From Burkholderiaceae bacterium (lineage in GTDB: Bacteria; Pseudomonadota; Gammaproteobacteria; Burkholderiales; Burkholderiaceae), in NCBI GenBank assembly GCA_030151165.1, contig JASLEM010000522.1:1-9094 (forward strand): a DNA stretch of 9,094 bases. Direction: 5' to 3'. How positions within the stretch are numbered: position 1 is the first letter of the stretch; every line of letters starts with the position of its first letter. Below the pieces are notes generated by a model. The model made no database searches, was not told the DNA's origin, and saw only the letters and a program-made list of their open reading frames with translations. Below are positions 1 to 5,969 of the stretch, piece by piece. The position numbers and the translations under genes are program-made.

Positions 1-608
1 TCCATCGTCTGCGAGAACAGCTTGGCCGGCAGGTCGAGGTACACGCCGCCCGGGCGGCCCGACATCGCGGCGCGGATCGCGCGCGCGACGCCGACGCCGA
101 TGTCCTGCGCGTGCAGCACGCGGAACGCGGCCTTGCACAGCGGCTTGGCGATGGCGAGCTGGTCCATCTCCTCGTAGTCGCCTTGCTGCAGGTCGACGAT
201 CTCGCGCTCGCTGGAGCCGCTGATGAGGATCATCGGGAAGCAGTTGGTCGTCGCGTTGGCGAGCGCCGTCAGGCCGTTGAGGAAGCCCGGGGCCGACACC
301 GTCAGGCAGATGCCCGGCTTGGCCTGCAGGTAGCCGGCGGCGGCCGCGGCGTTGCCGGCGTGCTGCTCGTGGCGGAACGAGATCATCCGCATGCCTTCGG
401 CCTGCGCGAGGCGCGTCAGGTCGGTGATGGGGATGCCGGGCACGCCGAAGATGGTGTCGATGTCGTTGAGCTTCAGCGCATCGATGACCAGGTGGAAGCC
501 ATCGGTGGTGGCCGCCGTCGGGGTGGTTTCGTCCGTGTCGTTCGCCTTCTTGCCGGCGGCGTCGGTGGCCGCGGCGGTGGCCGGGCGGGTTTCGAGGACG
601 GATGACAT
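1..608 (-). CDS. oxc: Oxalyl-CoA decarboxylase, N-terminal part (cut by window edge)
   Basis: Thiamine-diphosphate enzyme that converts oxalyl-CoA to formyl-CoA and CO2, the central step of cytoplasmic oxalate catabolism together with formyl-CoA transferase. About 202 N-terminal residues are visible and the rest lies beyond position 1. After a roughly 35-residue Ala/Thr/Asp-rich extension, the pyrimidine-binding domain begins with [20 protein letters not shown]. The segment [18 protein letters not shown] contains Glu81, which fits the conserved ThDP-activating glutamate. It is followed by [19 protein letters not shown] and [18 protein letters not shown], all typical of oxalyl-CoA decarboxylase rather than of acetolactate synthase. 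The ATG at 606-608 is preceded by an excellent ribosome binding site (AAGGAGAG, about 610-617). The gene diverges from the Crp/Fnr regulator across an FNR-like palindrome, suggesting control by it. Family assignment is from recognition of the sequence; substrate specificity is inferred, and supported by the OxlT-like transporter nearby. Confidence 0.93.
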   Translation of the reverse strand, partial: MSSVLETRPATAAATDAAGKKANDTDETTPTAATTDGFHLVIDALKLNDIDTIFGVPGIPITDLTRLAQAEGMRMISFRHEQHAGNAAAAAGYLQAKPGICLTVSAPGFLNGLTALANATTNCFPMILISGSSEREIVDLQQGDYEEMDQLAIAKPLCKAAFRVLHAQDIGVGVARAIRAAMSGRPGGVYLDLPAKLFSQTM

Positions 609-719
609 GTCTCTCCTTTTGGTGCGGCGTGCCGTCCGAGGGCAGCGCCGCAGGCTTCTTGGAACTGATCCGTCGAGGCTCGCCTCCAAGAGGCTGGCAC
701 TCGCGAATCTGGAAGCCCG

Positions 720-725
720 ACTATG
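720..725 (-). promoter_or_regulatory. Candidate -10 element of the oxc promoter
   Basis: Read on the minus strand this is CATAGT, matching TATAAT at four of six positions. It lies about 30 bp from the centre of the palindrome at 749-762, close to the -41.5 spacing of class II FNR/CRP activation. No good -35 hexamer is present, as expected where an activator occupies that site. Predicted start of transcription is near 713, giving an oxc leader of about 105 nt. The same AT-rich spot read on the plus strand gives TATGAT (722-727), a five-of-six -10 that could serve the regulator gene. The two promoters would then overlap back to back. Confidence 0.35.
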
Positions 726-748
726 ATTGGCGAGGTCAATTCACGCCG

Positions 749-762
749 TTGACTCCGGTCAA
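749..762. promoter_or_regulatory. FNR-type palindromic binding site (oxc / regulator intergenic)
   Basis: TTGACTCCGGTCAA is a perfect inverted repeat TTGAC-N4-GTCAA, the layout of FNR-family sites (classical FNR: TTGAT-N4-ATCAA). It sits in the 177-bp gap between the divergent oxc and crp/fnr-like genes. For oxc it would be at an activating distance from the putative -10. For the regulator gene it lies just 24 bp before the ATG, downstream of the TATGAT at 722-727, which suits autorepression. An extra GTCAA half-site occurs at 735-739. The near-identical copy at 4716-4729 supports function. The binding protein is inferred to be the adjacent regulator. Confidence 0.7.
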
Positions 763-785
763 GATTCGAGAAATTCGCGCCCGTC

Positions 786-1394
786 ATGCCCTCGCTGAGC
801 AGTCACCCAGAACGCAATGTCATCCGTCTCGAGCTGAAGCAGAACGCCATCCTCGAGGGCCTCACCGACGAGGATCGCGCGCAGCTCGAGCCTCACCTCG
901 ACATCGTCGACGCGCACAAGGGCGAGTTCCTGGTGCACCAGGGCGTGCGCGAGATGGAGCAGTACTTCATCCTCGACGGCATCCTCAAGCGCGTGGTCTC
1001 CAACAAGGACGGCAAGGAGATGATCCTGCGCTTCGCCGGCGAGCGCGACATGGAGACGAGCTACGCCGCCTGGCGGCTCGGCACGCCGACGCCGTACGGC
1101 ATCGTGTCGGTGACGAAGGCGCGCGTGGCGCGCATGCCGCTGCCCGAATGGGTGGCCTTCCTCGACCGGCGGCCCGAGCCCAAGCAGAAGTTCGAGTACT
1201 TCGTGATGGGCGTGATGAGCGAGATCATGGCGCACACGATCACGCTGCACATGCTCGACGCGCCCGGCCGCGTGCAGCGCTTCCTGCGCAAGCACCCGGA
1301 GCTGGTCGACCGCATCCCGCAGAAGGAACTGGCGTCGCACCTGAACCTGTCCGCGGAAACCCTCAGCCGCCTGCGCCACAGCGGCAAGATCTGA
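786..1394 (+). CDS. Crp/Fnr-family transcriptional regulator, probable oxalate-gene regulator
   Basis: A 202-residue regulator with an N-terminal cyclic-nucleotide-binding-like beta-barrel (about 22-115, including HKGEFLVHQG and YFILDGILKRV), a dimerisation helix (about 132-160) and a C-terminal helix-turn-helix (about 177-200). The recognition helix LSAETLSRLRHSG has Glu191, Ser194 and Arg195 in the E-x-x-S-R spacing that FNR uses to read TTGA half-sites. Perfect TTGAC-N4-GTCAA palindromes lie just upstream and before the oxalate antiporter gene. The protein has no cysteine at all, so it cannot carry an FNR-type iron-sulfur cluster. The CRP cAMP-binding signature (GEL...R-S/T) is replaced by ERDMETSYAAWRLGTPTPYG, so cAMP is unlikely and the effector is unknown. 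The ATG at 786 is the only plausible start: an in-frame stop lies at 750-752, and the ribosome binding site is weak. It ends 18 bp from the convergent oxidoreductase gene. Confidence 0.85.
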   Translation: MPSLSSHPERNVIRLELKQNAILEGLTDEDRAQLEPHLDIVDAHKGEFLVHQGVREMEQYFILDGILKRVVSNKDGKEMILRFAGERDMETSYAAWRLGTPTPYGIVSVTKARVARMPLPEWVAFLDRRPEPKQKFEYFVMGVMSEIMAHTITLHMLDAPGRVQRFLRKHPELVDRIPQKELASHLNLSAETLSRLRHSGKI

Positions 1395-1412
1395 GGCGCC
1401 GCGCGCACGCCG

Positions 1413-2366
1413 TCAGGGCGTGAAGACGATGCGCGAGTCGCTGCCGGCGGTGTCCCACGTGGTCGCGACCTCGCTCAACGGCACGCGCGTCGTCTCGATC
1501 CTGAAGCCCGCCGGCACCGCGGCCTCCAGCACCGCGCGGATGGCCGCGTGCATCTTCCCGAAGCCGAGGCTGCCGATGCCGCTGCCCATCAGCACGATGG
1601 ACGACGAGCGCAGCGCCGCGCTCGGCAGCGTGATGTCCGGCCCGCTGGCCGAGCCGATCTCGACGTAGCGCAGCGGCACCTCGTCCGGCGCGGCCTTCGT
1701 CGCGGCGACGAGCAGCGTCTCGGCGCTCGCGCCCCAGAGGTAGTCGAGCACGACGTCGACGCCTTCGCTGAACACGCGCTCGAACGCCTCGGCCATCGCG
1801 GCGCGGTCGTCAGTGAGCGCGATCGTGGTGTCGGCGCCGAGCGCTTCGAGCGACGCGAGCACGGCCGTGTTGCGTCCGGTCGCGATGATCTTCTTCGCAC
1901 CGAGGTGTCGCGCGACCTGCACCGCGAGCCGGCCGGACGCGCCGGTGGCGCCGTTGACGAGCACCGTCTCGCCCCGCACGAGCTTCGCGCGCTCGACCAG
2001 CGCCGCCCACGACGACATGCCGGGGATCGCGAGCGCCGCGGCGGTGACGGCGTCGAGTTCGTCGGGCAGGGCGATGCAGCGGCGATCCTCGACCAGCGTC
2101 TGCGCGGCCATCCCGCCGTGCGACGCCTCGGGCATCACGAAGTAGACGCGCCGGCCGTCCGCGCGCGTGCCGGTGCCGTCGATGCCCGGCACGAACGGGA
2201 ACGTGCCCGACGCGCTGTAGTGCCGGCCCGAGGCACGCTGCTTCGAGATGTGGCTCAACGACGAGGCGGCGACGTCGACGACGCTCGCGCCGGGTCGCGC
2301 GACGGGCGCGTCGAAGTCAGAGTACACGGGGGCGCGGCCCGCTTCCCATACGATGGCGGCTTTCAT
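1413..2366 (-). CDS. Zinc-free MDR-superfamily oxidoreductase (quinone oxidoreductase-like)
   Basis: A 317-residue NAD(P)H-dependent medium-chain reductase, presumably cytoplasmic. It has an N-terminal GroES-like domain (MKAAIVWEAG..., FPFVPGIDGTG at 56-66) and a Rossmann domain with VLVNGATGASGRLAVQVA from about 135. In the latter, the NGATGASG loop plus Gly164/Arg165 after the second strand suggests NADPH. The cysteine and histidine ligands of zinc alcohol dehydrogenases are absent, so this belongs with quinone or enone reductases; the true substrate is unknown. The ATG at 2364-2366 is chosen because AAGGAG (about 2374-2379) sits at the right distance and the protein starts with the family-typical MKAAIV. 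It diverges from a marR-type gene with a palindromic operator between them, the usual arrangement for a MarR repressor controlling a detoxifying reductase. Nothing ties it to oxalate. Confidence 0.88.
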   Translation of the reverse strand: MKAAIVWEAGRAPVYSDFDAPVARPGASVVDVAASSLSHISKQRASGRHYSASGTFPFVPGIDGTGTRADGRRVYFVMPEASHGGMAAQTLVEDRRCIALPDELDAVTAAALAIPGMSSWAALVERAKLVRGETVLVNGATGASGRLAVQVARHLGAKKIIATGRNTAVLASLEALGADTTIALTDDRAAMAEAFERVFSEGVDVVLDYLWGASAETLLVAATKAAPDEVPLRYVEIGSASGPDITLPSAALRSSSIVLMGSGIGSLGFGKMHAAIRAVLEAAVPAGFRIETTRVPLSEVATTWDTAGSDSRIVFTP

Positions 2367-2424
2367 GCAGTCACTCCTTGTCGGGTGCCGGCGAGCGCGG
2401 GGGAGCGCGTTCGTCGGCGATGGA

Positions 2425-2449
2425 TAATGAGTGTATTTTGCACCCATTA
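2425..2449. promoter_or_regulatory. Probable MarR operator over divergent promoters
   Basis: Arms TAATGAGTGTA (2425-2435) and TGCACCCATTA (2439-2449) are inverted repeats matching at 9 of 11 positions around a TTT centre. The total length of 25 bp fits a dimeric winged-helix regulator. This is the only strikingly AT-rich patch between the oxidoreductase and marR-type genes. It overlaps -10-like hexamers on both strands (GATAAT at 2423-2428 on plus; CATTAT read on minus at 2424-2429), so binding would block both genes. The bound protein is inferred to be the MarR homologue starting 37 bp away. Confidence 0.65.
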
Positions 2450-2485
2450 ATCCGGCGCACCCCGATCCATGAAAGAGCCTACGGC

Positions 2486-2944
2486 ATGAAGAGAGACATT
2501 CGACTCGTCCGCGACGCCATGCTCGACCTGACGGGCATCCTCAACCGCCCGCAGCCGGACGCGGCGCTGATCGCGGAGGCCGGCGTCGACCTCGATCGCG
2601 CGCTGTTCCCGCTGCTTGTGCGCATCGAGCGCGGCGGGCCGCTGGGCGTCAAGGAACTGGCGGAGCTGGCGGGACGCGACTACACCACCGTGAGCCGGCA
2701 GGTCGCGAAGCTGGAGAGCCTCGGGCTCGTCGCGCGCGCGGCGAGCGCGGCGGACGCGCGCGTGCGCGAGCAGGTGGTCACCGACAAGGGGCGCGTGGTC
2801 GTCGCGGCGCTGGACGCGGCGCGCGAGAAGCTGATGACGGCGCTGTTCGCCGATTGGGACAGGCAGGATCTCGCCGACCTCGCGCGCCTGCTGCGCAAGT
2901 TCTCGGTCGACGCGCTCGCGTTCACGCGCGGGATGGGCCGGTAG
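2486..2944 (+). CDS. MarR-family transcriptional regulator
   Basis: A 152-residue winged-helix regulator. It has N-terminal dimerisation helices (1-50), then a DNA-binding helix pair, VKELAELAGRDYTTVSRQVAKLESLGLV (55-82). The wing, RAASAADARVREQVVTDKG (84-102), keeps the family pattern of an Arg, a Ser, then Asp-x-Arg and a T-x-x-G. Two C-terminal helices complete the dimer interface. The start at 2486 is favoured over upstream in-frame ATGs because MKRDIRLVRDAM begins the first helix and a GAAAGAG-like ribosome binding site lies at 2471-2477. An earlier start would place coding sequence across the palindrome. It probably represses itself and the divergent oxidoreductase gene, relieved by an unknown small ligand. 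No cysteine is present, so redox sensing through cysteine oxidation (OhrR type) is excluded. Confidence 0.87.
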   Translation: MKRDIRLVRDAMLDLTGILNRPQPDAALIAEAGVDLDRALFPLLVRIERGGPLGVKELAELAGRDYTTVSRQVAKLESLGLVARAASAADARVREQVVTDKGRVVVAALDAAREKLMTALFADWDRQDLADLARLLRKFSVDALAFTRGMGR

Positions 2945-2962
2945 CCGCCCGCGCGGCGCCGG

Positions 2963-3005
2963 AAAAAAGAAGGAGCGGCCGGACTGGTCGAGTCCGGGCC
3001 GCTCC
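2963..3005 (-). terminator. Rho-independent terminator of the oxalate antiporter gene
   Basis: The arms are GGAGCGGCC+GGACT (2972-2985) and AGTCC+GGGCCGCTCC (2991-3005). They pair into a 14-bp stem with one bulged G and the five-base loop GGTCG. Read on the minus strand, the stem is followed by a T tract (complement of the A-rich 2963-2971), as required for intrinsic termination 47 bp after the antiporter stop codon. On the plus strand there is no T tract after the stem, although the hairpin may also stop convergent marR transcription. Confidence 0.9.
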
Positions 3006-3051
3006 GTGCGCCACCGCGCGAACAGGGGTCGAGGAGGGCGGCGCGAGCCGG

Positions 3052-4368
3052 TCAGATGATCGACGGGTTCGCGTTGACCTCGGCGATGCGCTTCTTGCGC
3101 ATCGGGGCCAGCACCAGCTTCGACAGCAGCCCGGCGATGATCGTGATGGCCGCGGTGAAGATGAACACGCGGTCCCAGTTGCCGCCGGCCGACAGCACCG
3201 AGCCCAGCGGCACGAGCAGCGCGGCGGTACCCTTGGCGGTATACATGGTGCCGGCGTTGGCCGCCGCGTTCTTCACGCCGAAGGTGTCGGCGACGAGCGC
3301 CGGGAAGATCGAGAACAGCTCGCCCCAGCACAGGAAGATCAGCGCGGCGAACGTCATGAACAGGTACGGGTCGTGGCCGAACTTCATCATGCCCAGCAGC
3401 GCGAGGCCCTCGCCGATGAACACGACCATCATCGTGTTCTCGCGGCCGAAGCGGTCGGAGAGGAAGCCGCACAGCGGGCGCGTGAAGCCGTTGGCGAGGT
3501 TGTCGATCGCCAGCGTCATCGTGAGCAGCGGCAGCGTGAAGCCGGCCAGGCTCATCGGCAGGCGCGAGAGGCCGTAGTCCTTGGCGATCGGGCCGATCTG
3601 CGCCGTCGCCATCAGGCCGCCGGCGGCCACCGCGACGAACAGCACGTAGGTGAGCCAGAACACGCCGGTCTTGACCATCTGCGGCGTCGAGTAGTCGACC
3701 TTCGTCATCACCAGGCGCGACGCCACGACGATGCCCTTGGGCGGCTGCGGCTTCACCATCACCATCGAGATCAGGAAGATGCACGCGCCCTGCAGGATGC
3801 CGAAGAACAGGAACGTGTGCTCGTAGCCGGAGCTGACGATCATCGACGCGATGGGGATCACCGTCACCGCGGCGCCGGCGCCGAAGCCGGCGGCGGTCAG
3901 GCCGGCGGCGAGGCCGCGCTTGTCCGGGAACCACTTCAGCGCGTTGCCGACGCAGGTGCCGTAGACGCAGCCCGCGCCGAGACCGGCGATGACGGCCGCG
4001 GCGTAGAGCATCGGCAGCGAGTCGGCGACCGAGTTCATCACCCAGCCGAGCCCCGCGAGCACTGCGCCGGCGGCGATCACCGGGCGCGGGCCGAACTTGT
4101 CGACGAGCCAGCCTTCGACCGGCACGAGCCAGGTCTCGACGACCACGAAGATCGAGAACGCGAGCTGGATCGCGGACAGGCCCCAGTGGTGGTGCGCCTC
4201 GAGCGGGTTGACGAACAGCGTCCAGCCGTACTGCAGGTTGGCGATGAGCCCCATGCAGACGATGCCCAGGACGAGCTGGCCCCAGCGGAAGGCGGGGTGC
4301 GAGACGGTTTCTTCGGCGCCTCGCGCGGGCGCCGAGCTGGCGCGTGCGGTGGCTTCATGGCTGATCAT
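3052..4368 (-). CDS. oxlT: MFS oxalate:formate antiporter (OxlT type)
   Basis: A 438-residue, 12-helix major facilitator of the inner membrane, predicted to import oxalate in exchange for formate and so couple oxalyl-CoA decarboxylation to energy conservation. About 28 cytoplasmic residues precede TM1 (WGQLVLGIVCMGLIANLQYG). The loop after TM2 reads VEGWLVDKFGPRPV, a close match to OxlT proteins, and the equivalent loop in the second half is GFLSDRFGRE. Two membrane-embedded charges match the known oxalate-binding pair of Oxalobacter OxlT: Arg297 in NGFTRPLCG (Arg272) and Lys379 in YTAKGTAA (Lys355). The ATG at 4366-4368 is preferred over one five codons earlier because AAGGA (about 4376-4380) is correctly spaced. 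An FNR-like box lies 347 bp upstream and a strong terminator follows. Exchange for formate is inferred from the family; oxalate:proton or other exchange cannot be excluded. Confidence 0.9.
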   Translation of the reverse strand: MISHEATARASSAPARGAEETVSHPAFRWGQLVLGIVCMGLIANLQYGWTLFVNPLEAHHHWGLSAIQLAFSIFVVVETWLVPVEGWLVDKFGPRPVIAAGAVLAGLGWVMNSVADSLPMLYAAAVIAGLGAGCVYGTCVGNALKWFPDKRGLAAGLTAAGFGAGAAVTVIPIASMIVSSGYEHTFLFFGILQGACIFLISMVMVKPQPPKGIVVASRLVMTKVDYSTPQMVKTGVFWLTYVLFVAVAAGGLMATAQIGPIAKDYGLSRLPMSLAGFTLPLLTMTLAIDNLANGFTRPLCGFLSDRFGRENTMMVVFIGEGLALLGMMKFGHDPYLFMTFAALIFLCWGELFSIFPALVADTFGVKNAAANAGTMYTAKGTAALLVPLGSVLSAGGNWDRVFIFTAAITIIAGLLSKLVLAPMRKKRIAEVNANPSII

Positions 4369-4715
4369 GTGGGGGTCCTTCATGCACTTGGAAAGGCTGC
4401 GCGGGGCGCGCAGCGATGCGTCGGCGGCGGCGTGTCGGCAGCCGGGGCCGGCAGGCTCAGGATCGGGGTCGTCGCGGGGCGGCGGGCGGCTTCGGGCAGC
4501 GCGCCGCCGGCGGCGCACGATGAAGGGCAGCGTTGTTCATGGTCGGGGTTGTCTCTCGTTGGTGCAGGCTGCGCCGTGTTTCGCACCGCGGGGGGCGCAC
4601 GGTCTGCCTGCGTTCTCGGGTCGTTCGTCGGGCCGGCCCGATGTGCCCGAGATGACGAGCGACGTACGGTGTGACCGGCGTGATTTCAATGTCGGACGAG
4701 TCGGCCGAATTTCTC

Positions 4716-4729
4716 TTGACTCGCGTCAA
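4716..4729. promoter_or_regulatory. FNR-type palindromic binding site upstream of the oxalate antiporter gene
   Basis: TTGACTCGCGTCAA is a perfect TTGAC-N4-GTCAA palindrome, differing from the one at 749-762 only in the two central bases of the spacer. The only gene it can serve is the antiporter, read leftwards, since the ABC gene ends before it and nothing starts to its right on the plus strand. At the class II spacing the -10 would fall near 4688-4693 (GACATT on the minus strand, a weak match), with a start of transcription around 4681. Matching boxes at the transporter and at oxc argue for one shared regulator. Confidence 0.68.
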
Positions 4730-4742
4730 CTTTCGATGAATC

Positions 4743-4768
4743 CGGCCTGCGTACAGACCCGCAGGCCG
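4743..4768. terminator. Perfect 9-bp hairpin, possible terminator of the ABC ATPase gene
   Basis: CGGCCTGCG (4743-4751) and CGCAGGCCG (4760-4768) form a perfect nine-base-pair stem with an eight-base loop, just upstream of the FNR-like box. It lies about 145 bp beyond the ABC gene stop and has no T tract on either side. At best it is an atypical terminator or RNA structure, and it could be incidental. Confidence 0.3.
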
Positions 4769-4911
4769 TCCTCGCGGGACGGCAACATGACGGCAACGTG
4801 ACGCGGGTGCGAGCCCTGCGCGCGCCCATGCGGCGGCGCAGCACGACGCGTGGCGCGCGGTGCCTCGAGGGCGTGGGAGGCGTGGAGGGCGGCGCGCGCG
4901 GACCCGCCGCG

Positions 4912-5601
4912 TCAGGCCGTGACGGGCGGACGGATGCCTTGCGCGGTCAGCTCGAGGACGCGGTCGCAGCGCGCGGCCGCCGGCGGCGAGTGCGTGACCA
5001 TCAGCACGCCCGCGCCGGTGCGGCGGGCGGCGTCGACGAGCACGTCCATCACCAGCCCGGCGCTGCGCGGGTCGAGGTTGCCGGTGGGCTCGTCGGCCAG
5101 CACCAGCACGGGCTCGTGCACCAGCGCGCGCGCGATCGCGACGCGCTGCAGCTGGCCCCCCGACAACTGCCGCGGTGCGCGCTCGCCGAGGCCGTCCAGC
5201 CCCACCGCGGCGAGCATGCGCGCGACGCGATCGCCGCGCGGCCGGCCCAGCAACTGCAACGGCAGGCCGACGTTGTCCGCCACGCTGAGGTGCGGCAACA
5301 CGTGGAAAGCCTGGAACACGAACCCGAGCTCCTCGCGCCGCAGGCGCGCCGCTTCCGGCTCGCTCAGGCCCAGCACGTCGCGGCCGGCGAGGGTCACCGA
5401 GCCGCCGTCGGCGGTGTCGAGCCCGGCGATGCAGTTCAGCAGCGTCGACTTGCCGACGCCCGATTCGCCGAGCAGCGCGACGAGCTCGCCACGCGCCATC
5501 GTCAGCGTGACGTCGGAGAAGACGGGCGTGTCGGCGAAGCGCTTGGCGAGGCCGGCGACACGCAGCAGCGCCGGCTCGTTGGGTGAAAAGGTGTCGGTCA
5601 T
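4912..5601 (-). CDS. ABC transporter ATP-binding protein, LolD/FtsE/MacB class
   Basis: A 229-residue cytoplasmic ATPase with every nucleotide-binding motif intact: Walker A GESGVGKST (45-53), Q-loop Gln97 in FVFQAFHVLPHLSV, signature LSGGQ (146-150), Walker B VLVLADE (165-171) followed by PTGNLD, and switch His204 in MVTHS. The FQxFHVLPHLSVADNV and ADEPTGNLD wording is typical of the MacB/LolD/FtsE group, which pairs with FtsX-type permeases acting on lipoproteins, peptides or the periplasm rather than on solute import. No permease gene lies next to it: downstream is the 543-bp gap and the antiporter, upstream a divergent GGDEF gene. The partner must be encoded elsewhere or lost. The ATG at 5599-5601 fits the usual short N-terminus; its ribosome binding site (CTGGCGG) is poor. 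The last residues (QGIRPPVTA) follow the fold directly with no extra domain. Confidence 0.88.
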   Translation of the reverse strand: MTDTFSPNEPALLRVAGLAKRFADTPVFSDVTLTMARGELVALLGESGVGKSTLLNCIAGLDTADGGSVTLAGRDVLGLSEPEAARLRREELGFVFQAFHVLPHLSVADNVGLPLQLLGRPRGDRVARMLAAVGLDGLGERAPRQLSGGQLQRVAIARALVHEPVLVLADEPTGNLDPRSAGLVMDVLVDAARRTGAGVLMVTHSPPAAARCDRVLELTAQGIRPPVTA

Positions 5602-5969
5602 CCGCCAGCGAGCATACGGGAAACGCCGGCGCGCGCCCGCGGGCGCCGGCACACGACCGCTGCCCGACCGCATCGCGGCGAGCGAACTTCACAGTCGTAA
5701 ACGGTTGCAAGAATCCGCACTTCCATCCCCGATGTGAGGCGCCGTCGCTGTTGACTTTCCCGGCGCTGCCGCACAATCTTCCCGTGAAGCGTGCCGTCCT
5801 TCGGGGCCTCGCGGGCGGCGCTCGACCGCCCCGGGGCTACGGGATATGCTGGAAATGCCGATAGAGCGGCGTGCCCGCGGAATCGGGCGTTCCGGCGGCT
5901 TGCCGCGGGCTTTCGGATTGCCCGGCCGTGGGTCGACGGTGCTTCGACGTTTTCTTCTGAGGTGGATGG
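5602..5969. other. 368-bp divergent intergenic region with AT-richer core
   Basis: This gap separates the divergent ABC ATPase and GGDEF genes. Its 5690-5785 part is distinctly less GC-rich than the surroundings and holds the upstream promoter-like match TTGACT (5751-5756) with CACAAT (5772-5777) at a short 15-bp spacing. A GTG-started 26-codon ORF at 5784-5864 (MKRAVLRGL... ending YGICWKCR) has no ribosome binding site and is not called as a gene. No GTCAA partner accompanies the TTGAC here, so it is not a third FNR-like box. Confidence 0.45.
5822..5850 (+). promoter_or_regulatory. Candidate sigma-70 promoter of the GGDEF gene
   Basis: TCGACC (5822-5827) and TATGCT (5845-5850) are separated by exactly 17 bp and each matches its consensus at four of six positions. 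Transcription would begin near 5857, about 113 nt before the GTG start. The TTGACT...CACAAT pair further upstream is an alternative. Confidence 0.35.

Larger units (their letters stand above)
4369..4911. other. 543-bp intergenic region: long leader of the antiporter gene
   Basis: No convincing gene lies between the antiporter start and the stop of the ABC ATPase gene. If transcription starts just downstream of the FNR-like box at 4716-4729, the antiporter messenger has a leader of about 300 nt. Inside it a possible 27-codon minus-strand ORF (4457-4540, MNNAALHRAPPAARC...) has only a weak upstream GAGAG. It contains a 16-bp perfect palindrome GCGCCGCCGGCGGCGC (4501-4516), which in such GC-rich DNA may be chance. 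Positions 4770-4911 show nothing clear. Confidence 0.5.

Noticed and set aside
111..605. 164-codon plus-strand frame at the left edge
   Set aside because: Antisense to oxalyl-CoA decarboxylase, whose ThDP-domain sequence on the minus strand is unmistakable.
694..712. TGGCAC before oxc/regulator gene as a sigma-54 -24 element
   Set aside because: The matching -12 GC at the required ten-base spacing is absent.
1548..2450. 300-codon plus-strand frame antisense to the oxidoreductase gene
   Set aside because: Shadow of the minus-strand gene, which has clear MDR motifs and an AAGGAG ribosome binding site.
2447..3934. 495-codon minus-strand frame overlapping the antiporter and marR-type genes
   Set aside because: Arg-rich shadow in a different frame from the antiporter; it crosses the terminator and has no domain resemblance.
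4369..4383. Alternative antiporter start five codons upstream (MKDPHM...)
   Set aside because: No Shine-Dalgarno sequence precedes it, whereas AAGGA precedes the ATG at 4368 at proper spacing.
4501..4516. 16-bp perfect palindrome GCGCCGCCGGCGGCGC
   Set aside because: Composed only of G and C in a GC-rich leader where such symmetry arises often; kept only as a note in the leader description.
2854..4674. 606-codon plus-strand open frame antisense to the antiporter gene
   Set aside because: Its translation is Arg/Gly/His/Asp-rich low-complexity sequence. The opposite strand has a full 12-TM transporter with family motifs, a ribosome binding site and a terminator. Long antisense frames are common at this GC content.
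5751..5756. TTGACT as a third FNR-type half-site
   Set aside because: No GTCAA partner follows at four bases; it reads better as a -35-like hexamer.
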